DNA of 9,373 bases, taken from contig CAZQER010000042.1 in NCBI GenBank assembly GCA_964592095.1, positions 1-9,373 on the forward strand. The letters run 5' to 3'. This DNA is from EX4484-2 sp964592095 (GTDB lineage Archaea > Altiarchaeota > Altiarchaeia > IMC4 > QMZM01). The notes under the pieces are model-generated. The model ran no database searches and was not told where the DNA came from. It saw nothing but the letters and a program-made list of their open reading frames with translations. The translations under genes and the position numbers were made by a program. This document shows, piece after piece, positions 1 to 5,394 of the stretch; position 1 is the first letter of the stretch; each line of letters opens with the position of its first letter.

Positions 1-59
1 ATGCGGGTGCAATCTCAATTTCAAAGAAGTATATGCTTTATAATACGACAAGAAAAGAA

Positions 60-518
60 TTAAACAAACTCTATGGAATCTGTAGGGCAGACATCAGCAC
101 ATACTCTGCATGTTTTCTCCCCCTCAATCCTCCTGCATCTTTCAAGATTTATAATCTTTACCTTTCCATTAATTACCCTAAGAACTACATCATTCGTAGT
201 TGGACCCTTACCACTTTCAGCACCCGTATCACTCATCGGTGCTACAGGACATGCAATAACACAATTTCCACAGCCGTTGCATGTATTTTCATTAATCAAT
301 AAACCCGTCTTTTCAGCCCCATCTATCATAGAAATAATGGTTTCCAATTTACCTCTATTTTCTCTGTATTTTTCATTTTCATAAAGAGGAGAACATTTTT
401 TTATATTTTCTTCCCCTTTTAGAAGTTTCATTGCAAAAACCATACAATTCTCATAATCACATTTCCCGCAGTTTTCTTTCGGTAATAATTCATATATCTC
501 CATCAGACTAACAGCCAT
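60..518 (-). CDS. Iron-sulfur protein: CdhE-like [4Fe-4S] domain fused to a two-cluster ferredoxin
   Basis: Seen: 152 residues, soluble, no signal peptide. Residues 1-45 hold C17, C20, C25 and C42, the same CX2CX4CX16C spacing as the N-terminus of CdhE encoded just upstream, with closely similar flanking sequence (ending LPKENCGKC here, LPKKNCGKC in CdhE). Residues 80-90 form a normal ferredoxin motif CX2CX2CX3CP. The second motif is irregular: C128, then C137, C140 and C144-Pro, so the usual CX2C is CX8C. The linker around residues 106-127 resembles ferredoxin subunits of formylmethanofuran dehydrogenase (recollection, not a search). The start is set by a GGTGG ribosome site at 523-527, four bases before the ATG; the gene overlaps the end of cdhE by 11 bp, which implies translational coupling. 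Inferred role: electron transfer to the ACDS complex, possibly to the corrinoid protein. A general-purpose ferredoxin is the alternative. It is the last gene of the operon in view. Confidence 0.85.
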   Translation of the reverse strand: MAVSLMEIYELLPKENCGKCDYENCMVFAMKLLKGEENIKKCSPLYENEKYRENRGKLETIISMIDGAEKTGLLINENTCNGCGNCVIACPVAPMSDTGAESGKGPTTNDVVLRVINGKVKIINLERCRRIEGEKTCRVCADVCPTDSIEFV

Positions 519-1893
519 TTTTCCACCGTTCTTTTAAAAAACCTCCAATCTGTGAAGAATCTGTTGGCCCTATCACAACATCCCATTTAGTCTTTTCCTC
601 TATAACCACCTTTAATCTTGCTGCAAGTCCTGGAATTATGAGTTTTCTATGTTTGACCCTTTTATCAACATCGTTTTCCTCTAATGCCCTTTTAATACCC
701 GTTGGTGTCAATTTTCCTGCAGCAAGAGATACAGCGACCGCTAGTCCTTCTGTATCTATAACCAATAGATATGCAGGAATCTTCGCATTCTCTAAATCAC
801 TTGATACATTAAAGTATGTCAATGCAAAGTTTGTTGTCAGAAGGACCGGTGAGTTTTCATCAGGATTGTTGATTTCATATAATTTTGGTTCAGCAGATGG
901 TTCTATTCTGGGGTCAGCATATATATTCTGCCTCAAAACAAGTAAAGGAATTATGCTCCATGGATTCATTGTATGAACAACAAGTAGACTTATAAATCTA
1001 TGTAGCAGTATGCATGCTATATTTGATTCATAAAATTCCAAGGTAATATCCTTCCCACAATCACCATAGATTGGAACTGTAGATACCATCAGGGGATATC
1101 CCAACTCCTTTGTACCATTAATTGCAGACATTCTAACCATTGCAAATCTATTTAATGATTTACCAAGATTTCCTCTTCTTGGGTCAAATCCCATGTCCAT
1201 GACTATCTGATTAAAGTTCATTGAGTTTAATTTCCTCGTCATGGTTCCAATAGTACTTAAATCTTCTTCATATATCACAAGTGGGACATCATATTTAATA
1301 GCAATTTTCATCATATCATCTATGTTATCTTTTGTTGCAGCGTATAGAAGTGGTTTTCTATCACTAATACAATCAATAGCATCTCCTAAGATATCTGGTT
1401 TAAACGAACACAGCATTATAGGACCATCATAGATATCGGATATATATCTGACTATACTCTTATATCTTTCTGTATCATCTGATGCACATCTAATTGCTAT
1501 TCCATCCATCTTCAATTTTTCCCCTATCCTCTCAAACTCAAATTCTTTAACAAAATCTATTCTTTTCTTTATCTCTTTATCATTCATTAAATCGCTTATA
1601 TCAAGCATAATCTTTGTTTGATTAAAAAATTTCAATTCATGTCTGTACATCACCTCCTCGCCACCAATTACAATTTCTCTTTCTTTTTTATGAAATCTAA
1701 CATCCCTGACTGGGGGTGTAAGAATATCAACCAATTTTTTTAATCCATCCTCTGTGAGTTCAGGACAATCAGATGCCTGCTTCTCTCTCTCAATGAGTTT
1801 CATAGCAAATGCCATGCATGTATCTTCCCCACATTTACCACAGTTCTTTTTGGGCAGATATGAATATAATTGTAGAGCAGTTAGTCTAACCAT
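508..1893 (-). CDS. cdhE: ACDS complex gamma subunit, corrinoid iron-sulfur protein large subunit
   Basis: With CdhD it forms the corrinoid iron-sulfur protein that moves a methyl group between tetrahydropterin and the A cluster of CdhC. Seen: 461 residues, near the usual length. The N-terminal [4Fe-4S] domain has C18, C21, C26 and C43. The middle region is a TIM-barrel type (about 80-320) ending in the motif around WSIIPLLVLRQNIYADPR. The C-terminal corrinoid-binding domain (about 350-455) has TTNFALTYF, then LLVIDTEGLAVAVSLAAGK and the GPTDSSQIGGF end. I chose ATG 1893, one base after the cdhD stop (TAGAATG), because it puts the protein start a short, family-typical distance before the first cysteines, as in the paralogous downstream gene. 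An ATG at 1929 and a TTG at 1968 are also in frame but would run into cdhD. No clear ribosome site precedes it; coupling to cdhD is likely. The stop is TAG at 508-510, inside the next gene. Confidence 0.96.
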   Translation of the reverse strand: MVRLTALQLYSYLPKKNCGKCGEDTCMAFAMKLIEREKQASDCPELTEDGLKKLVDILTPPVRDVRFHKKEREIVIGGEEVMYRHELKFFNQTKIMLDISDLMNDKEIKKRIDFVKEFEFERIGEKLKMDGIAIRCASDDTERYKSIVRYISDIYDGPIMLCSFKPDILGDAIDCISDRKPLLYAATKDNIDDMMKIAIKYDVPLVIYEEDLSTIGTMTRKLNSMNFNQIVMDMGFDPRRGNLGKSLNRFAMVRMSAINGTKELGYPLMVSTVPIYGDCGKDITLEFYESNIACILLHRFISLLVVHTMNPWSIIPLLVLRQNIYADPRIEPSAEPKLYEINNPDENSPVLLTTNFALTYFNVSSDLENAKIPAYLLVIDTEGLAVAVSLAAGKLTPTGIKRALEENDVDKRVKHRKLIIPGLAARLKVVIEEKTKWDVVIGPTDSSQIGGFLKERWKNGC

Positions 1894-1894
1894 T

Positions 1895-3061
1895 CTATAT
1901 TTTAATCCATGATCTATATTCAAATTCATCAGAAGGTTTCTCTTTTCCAAATATATATTCTGATGCAATCCTAACCATTTTTATTGCTGATGGGTCAAGC
2001 ATCATAAACAAATCAGCACCAGAGAGCATTGCAATTAATGCAGTTATTGATTCCCAGAGAGGACCTCTCAGTTCTCTTGGACCCCATTCATCATTTTTCA
2101 TCCATGCCTCTCTTGCACTCCACGCATTTGATGTTGCAGATGCAATGGGCATTGAAAGGCTTTTATCTCCCTTCAAGCCAGCAAGCCTGCATCTCTCCAT
2201 TGCAGAGATTGAATACTCAATACCGTAACCAACACCACCAGTAAACAGATCCATCACGATATGATCCTCTTTAACACCAATATTCATCAGATTTCTATTC
2301 AATCTTCTCATCTCATCCGGATTCATTGATATTAGAGATAGAATTGAATGGTCATATTTAATAGCAGCATTTGCAACCCTTTTGTAGTCCATATCCAAAT
2401 CTACTGAAGATAAAAGGACTTTTTCACCATGACATATCTCTGCCGCCTTCTCTAACAATTCTGGGTCCTTCTCTGGATTTCCAGAACCTCCGATGATAAT
2501 GGGAACCTTCACTGCCTGAAGGACATCCTCTATTGTTTTACATGCCTCTTTAATGGGTGTATCATTTACCAACGGGTCGGTACTTACCATATGCAATGTT
2601 ATCATCTCTGCATTGAATTTTTTAACCCTTAATTTAGCCCACTCAGATGGGTCTGATATAGAATCCTTGAAATGTTCCCTTACAAAACTTGGAAGGGGAA
2701 TTGGTATATCAAAAACATCTTGAGAAATAACAATATAGTTTGGAAACTCTCCATTGAAGAAGTATGCTGGCATGGATGTTTCACCACCAATCTTCAATTC
2801 TCTATCCCTTGTTCCTCCATTATCACTTGTTGCACCAAGGGTAACCTCACTGATTCTATATTTGAATTTTTCTGTTAAAGATTTAAATTTAAAGGGTTTA
2901 ATTCCTTTCCTCAATTCTATCACCCTTTTGATTATCATCTGAGGTAGAAGTTCTATATCAAATTCATCTACATCCATATCAAGATTCTCTATTTCTATTT
3001 CATCCATTTCCTCAAGCATCTCTCTGAGAAGCCTCATTTCCTTAATCATCTTAATATTCAT
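1895..3061 (-). CDS. cdhD: ACDS complex delta subunit, corrinoid protein small subunit
   Basis: Partner of CdhE in the heterodimeric corrinoid iron-sulfur protein; this subunit is a TIM-barrel that helps hold the cobamide and dock the methyltransferase. Seen: 388 residues, slightly short for archaeal CdhD. An acidic, probably helical N-terminus (about 1-50, many E, D and M) is followed by the barrel. Family-typical segments are the repeat of NGGTRDRELKIGGE-type sequence (81-94), TLHMVSTDP (155-163), PIIIGGSGNPEKDPELLEKA (187-206), VMDLFTGGVGYGIEYS (269-284) and LSMPIASATSNAWSAREAW (302-320). The ATG lies four bases from the cooC stop (TAA at 3065-3067). The gene ends one base before the cdhE ATG. 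Lying between cooC and cdhE is the standard place for this gene in methanogen operons. No truncation or frameshift is visible. Confidence 0.95.
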   Translation of the reverse strand: MNIKMIKEMRLLREMLEEMDEIEIENLDMDVDEFDIELLPQMIIKRVIELRKGIKPFKFKSLTEKFKYRISEVTLGATSDNGGTRDRELKIGGETSMPAYFFNGEFPNYIVISQDVFDIPIPLPSFVREHFKDSISDPSEWAKLRVKKFNAEMITLHMVSTDPLVNDTPIKEACKTIEDVLQAVKVPIIIGGSGNPEKDPELLEKAAEICHGEKVLLSSVDLDMDYKRVANAAIKYDHSILSLISMNPDEMRRLNRNLMNIGVKEDHIVMDLFTGGVGYGIEYSISAMERCRLAGLKGDKSLSMPIASATSNAWSAREAWMKNDEWGPRELRGPLWESITALIAMLSGADLFMMLDPSAIKMVRIASEYIFGKEKPSDEFEYRSWIKI

Positions 3062-3064
3062 TTC

Positions 3065-3814
3065 TTAATCAAATAATCTCTTGAATATATTATTGGATTC
3101 TTTATAGGCGATTGAACTCTCTGGAAGTCTAATTAAAGGAATACCCTCCGAATCAAATCTCTCAACCTCTTCATCCAACGGTATCCTCCCTAACACCTCA
3201 ATTCCTATTTCTTTTATTGATTTATTTATTGTGTTTTTAAGATTATCACTATATTTATTTATTATCAAATAGAGCCTCTCAACATCTATTTCAAACCCCT
3301 TAATCATCTTTTTTATTGTATTTGCTGTATGAAAGCCCTTCTTTGACTGGTCTGTTACTATCAACATTATGTTTGCATTCTGTGTTGTCCTTCTTGAAAG
3401 ATGTTCTAAACCCGCCTCAGCATCTATTACAGTAAATTCATACGCGTTTGTTGTTAAATCAATAATCTCCCTTAACATATGGTTTATTGCACAATAACAT
3501 CCGGGTCCTTCTGGTCTGCCCATAACTATCAAATCAAAACCCTCTGTTTCTACGGTTGCCTCAAAAATCTTTGATTCAAGATATTTTTTCTTTTCAATTC
3601 CTATCGGTGGAGGATTAACACTTAATTCCTCTCTTATATCACCAACCGTTTTGTTATATTCAACACCAAGCGATTCTGCAAGATTTGCATCTGGATCAGC
3701 ATCTATGGCCAAAACAAATTTCTTTTTATTCTCCACGAGATACCTTATAAGCAATGTTGAGATTAATGTCTTTCCAGAACCTCCCTTTCCAGTAACCGCA
3801 ATAACTAAACCCAT
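3065..3814 (-). CDS. cooC: CooC/AcsF-type nickel-insertion ATPase for CO dehydrogenase/acetyl-CoA synthase
   Basis: A MinD-like P-loop ATPase. In studied relatives a nucleotide-dependent dimer binds Ni(II) and helps mature the nickel sites. Seen: 249 residues with a deviant Walker A, GKGGSGKT at 9-16 (signature lysines K10 and K15); IDADPDANL at 37-45; a CXC motif at C106 and C108 inside GRPEGPGCYCAI, the residues that bind metal at the dimer interface in this family; and IDAEAGLEHLSR at 130-141 as the switch II/Walker B region. No ferredoxin insert and no membrane segment. It starts 20 bp after the stop of the 66-codon gene, with no obvious ribosome site, and ends three bases before cdhD. 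Its place between the beta-subunit gene(s) and cdhD is classic. Whether it serves CdhA (CooC-like) or CdhC (AcsF-like) cannot be decided by eye; only one copy is in this window. Confidence 0.93.
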   Translation of the reverse strand: MGLVIAVTGKGGSGKTLISTLLIRYLVENKKKFVLAIDADPDANLAESLGVEYNKTVGDIREELSVNPPPIGIEKKKYLESKIFEATVETEGFDLIVMGRPEGPGCYCAINHMLREIIDLTTNAYEFTVIDAEAGLEHLSRRTTQNANIMLIVTDQSKKGFHTANTIKKMIKGFEIDVERLYLIINKYSDNLKNTINKSIKEIGIEVLGRIPLDEEVERFDSEGIPLIRLPESSIAYKESNNIFKRLFD

Positions 3815-3834
3815 TTCATATTTTTTGTATTATG

Positions 3835-4035
3835 CTATTTCTCAACCTTTCTGATTATTACCTTCTCTGCATGTATCTTTGCATTCTGAAATATTATTTT
3901 TATTCCACCCCCCCCATACAATGACATCTCTGGAGATGTTAGTATTGCCTCAGATTTCTCTTCCGATATTTTCTTATCATCTACCTTTAACGGTTTCTTT
4001 ATTTTTAATTTTAACGGTTTCTTTACCTTTTCCAT
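3835..4035 (-). CDS. Small protein matching the detached C-terminal tail of CdhC
   Basis: Seen: 66 residues. A lysine-rich first half holds two tandem KKPLK units (residues 5-9 and 13-17), followed by a hinge of four glycines (41-44) and the segment IKIIFQNAKIHAEKVIIRK (45-63). That last segment resembles, from memory of the family, the extreme C-terminus of methanogen and Archaeoglobus CdhC, a Gly-rich hinge followed by K-(L/I)-x-F-K-N-A-K-I and a basic end. The preceding cdhC gene ends two bases upstream (TAA AA ATG) without such a tail, so the two genes together account for one normal beta chain. A purine-rich AGGAGGAGGG at 4051-4060 sits 15 bases before the ATG, a long but usable ribosome-site spacing. 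Inferred role: a separately made piece of the beta subunit that docks with another ACDS subunit. The homology is short, so it could also be an independent small ACDS protein. Confidence 0.75.
   Translation of the reverse strand: MEKVKKPLKLKIKKPLKVDDKKISEEKSEAILTSPEMSLYGGGGIKIIFQNAKIHAEKVIIRKVEK
3908..3915 (-). repeat. Run of eight G (minus strand) in the CdhC-tail gene
   Basis: Eight consecutive C on the plus strand, coding for most of the four-glycine hinge immediately before the conserved IKIIFQNAKI segment. One base gained or lost, in the cell or in sequencing, would separate the conserved tail from its start codon. Confidence 0.9.
3986..4025. repeat. Two 16-bp direct repeats, 24-bp period
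   Basis: The 16-base sequence TTTAACGGTTTCTTTA occurs at 3986-4001 and 4010-4025 without mismatch. The period is exactly eight codons, so on the minus strand it encodes the two KKPLK units of the small CdhC-tail protein. It looks like an in-frame duplication of a basic linker. Confidence 0.85.
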
Positions 4036-4037
4036 TT

Positions 4038-5393
4038 TTATTCAAGTATTCCCTCCTCCTGTAATTTCTCTATTATCTTCATCAATTGTTCTTCTGTAAT
4101 ACTCAAATCCTTAGCTGCTTCGTCTGGATATATCTCACCATCCCGTTCAATTATATAATTCATAACCTTCTCTTTCATATCATCAGTTATCCTGCGTTTC
4201 ATAACTGGATGTCCCTTTTCACTGAGATAAGTCTCAAGTTCATTTAGATTTTTAACCTCCTTTTCAGTTGGGATTTTACCATACAATTCCTTCGGAATTG
4301 CATTTTTTGCCCTCTCTTTCAGATGTGATGGTAACCAAACTATCCTGTTCCATCCACCATCTGCATAAAAAAACTTACCAGAATTCATCCATTCTAAACC
4401 AAAACCAAGAAACCCCTCCTTTTGCTCTCCACCACCGGTCTGTGTTGCCATTGTTGAAAATGTAAGACCGTTCACGGCATTCTCTGTAAAGTGTCTATCT
4501 ACAATACCTATACCATCAACCTCAGGTATATAAAATGCAATGGCTTCAAAACATCCGCAGGATGTATGGGGGTGCCCAAACATACTATACATATAAAATC
4601 TATCATTAGCCATATTTGTGTATTGTTTAACTGCCTCATTTACTCCTGAATACTCCCCAACTCTTTCATTTAAAACCTCACCCTTAGGAACTGAAAAGTT
4701 TGGTCCATCTGGATTAACTCTTGCTGCTGCTCTTGCATCAATCCATGTTATAGCACCACAGAGAGATATCCTCTGTGGTGATATTATACAGACATGATTC
4801 GGAGCAAATGATTGACACAATGTGCATCCATAAAACTCATCAACATCTTCATCCCTCATACCTCTCACTCTCGAATCCCTCTCCTCATATATCCTTATTG
4901 CTTTGTCATACAACTCCTTAACACTCTTTTCATCTGTAATAAATGTTACCTGTATCTTCTCTATAAAATTAAATTCTGCCTTCATCAAACCCATAAGAGC
5001 CTTTCCCAGATGCTCAAATCTCAACCCCACATTCTTTGCATCTTTACTCACTCTGCACCATATATCATATCTCTGATTTAAATGCATGAAGCCCTGAACA
5101 TAATTTAGAAAGTCGTGAATTCTCCTCTCAATAACTCCCTCCAAGTCCTTTTCTATCTTTTTTCCATACACCTCAACAAGAATGCCAAATGGTGCTGTTG
5201 AACCCTCATCAAAATCTGGAATATCCTTTCCAATCAATATAACATTTCCATCCTTTATTTCATTCTCCTTTCTAACTTGCACCAATTCAGCCTTATATTT
5301 TACCTTTGACCCACCTAACTCTAAAAATGTTTCAGGTCTTCTTATCCTCTCTCCCTCATAAACAATCCCTACTTTGACAGGTATATCATCCAT
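4038..5393 (-). CDS. cdhC: ACDS complex beta subunit, acetyl-CoA synthase (A cluster)
   Basis: Makes or cleaves the C-C and C-S bonds of acetyl-CoA at a Ni-Ni-[4Fe-4S] A cluster. Seen: 451 residues from the ATG at 5393. The [4Fe-4S] ligands are C190, C193, C202 and C212 in FYGCTLCQSFAPNHVC and SLCG; the distal-nickel Cys-Gly-Cys is C279 and C281 in HTSCGCFEA. Other family segments are RRIHDFLNYVQGFMHLNQRY, YIPEVDGIGIVDR and FLGFGLEWMNSGKFFYADGG. The short form lacks the N-terminal CODH-binding domain of bacterial AcsB, as expected in archaea. The core ends near SEKGHPV (residues 391-397), after which about 50 residues look like a winged helix instead of the usual acidic linker and basic tail. 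ATG 5393 lies one base after the cdhA stop (TAAGATG) with GGGGGA about nine bases upstream, and gives the family-like start (EGER, then ELGG). A TTG at 5402, overlapping cdhA, is the alternative start. Confidence 0.95.
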   Translation of the reverse strand: MDDIPVKVGIVYEGERIRRPETFLELGGSKVKYKAELVQVRKENEIKDGNVILIGKDIPDFDEGSTAPFGILVEVYGKKIEKDLEGVIERRIHDFLNYVQGFMHLNQRYDIWCRVSKDAKNVGLRFEHLGKALMGLMKAEFNFIEKIQVTFITDEKSVKELYDKAIRIYEERDSRVRGMRDEDVDEFYGCTLCQSFAPNHVCIISPQRISLCGAITWIDARAAARVNPDGPNFSVPKGEVLNERVGEYSGVNEAVKQYTNMANDRFYMYSMFGHPHTSCGCFEAIAFYIPEVDGIGIVDRHFTENAVNGLTFSTMATQTGGGEQKEGFLGFGLEWMNSGKFFYADGGWNRIVWLPSHLKERAKNAIPKELYGKIPTEKEVKNLNELETYLSEKGHPVMKRRITDDMKEKVMNYIIERDGEIYPDEAAKDLSITEEQLMKIIEKLQEEGILE

Positions 5394-5394
5394 C

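Noticed and set aside
49..59. Pyrimidine tract TTCTTTTCTTG (minus strand) just after the last stop of the operon as a terminator.
   Set aside because: Archaeal termination at T-rich stretches makes it possible, but the run is broken by C and such stretches are common here; the downstream sequence is outside the window.
1..63. A plus-strand frame of 20 codons ending at the TAA 61-63, possibly the tail of a convergent gene.
   Set aside because: Too short and without a recognisable motif; it begins at the window edge, so neither a real gene nor its absence can be shown.
638..976. Plus-strand open frame of 112 codons inside cdhE.
   Set aside because: It lies antisense to a clearly conserved gene, has no recognisable motif, and fits the pattern of reverse-strand openness in A+T-rich coding sequence. 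The same holds for plus-strand frames at 73-384, 6606-6938, 4812-5081 and other places.
1894..1968. Longer CdhE start, using TTG 1968 or ATG 1929.
   Set aside because: It would overlap cdhD by up to 74 bp and add an N-terminal extension not typical of CdhE. ATG 1893 sits one base after the cdhD stop and matches the start of the paralogous iron-sulfur protein.
4030..4060. Programmed frameshift joining cdhC to the 66-codon gene.
   Set aside because: In-frame stops in both frames lie within a few bases of each other and there is no classic slippery heptamer with a downstream structure; a purine-rich ribosome site and an ATG make simple reinitiation the better reading.
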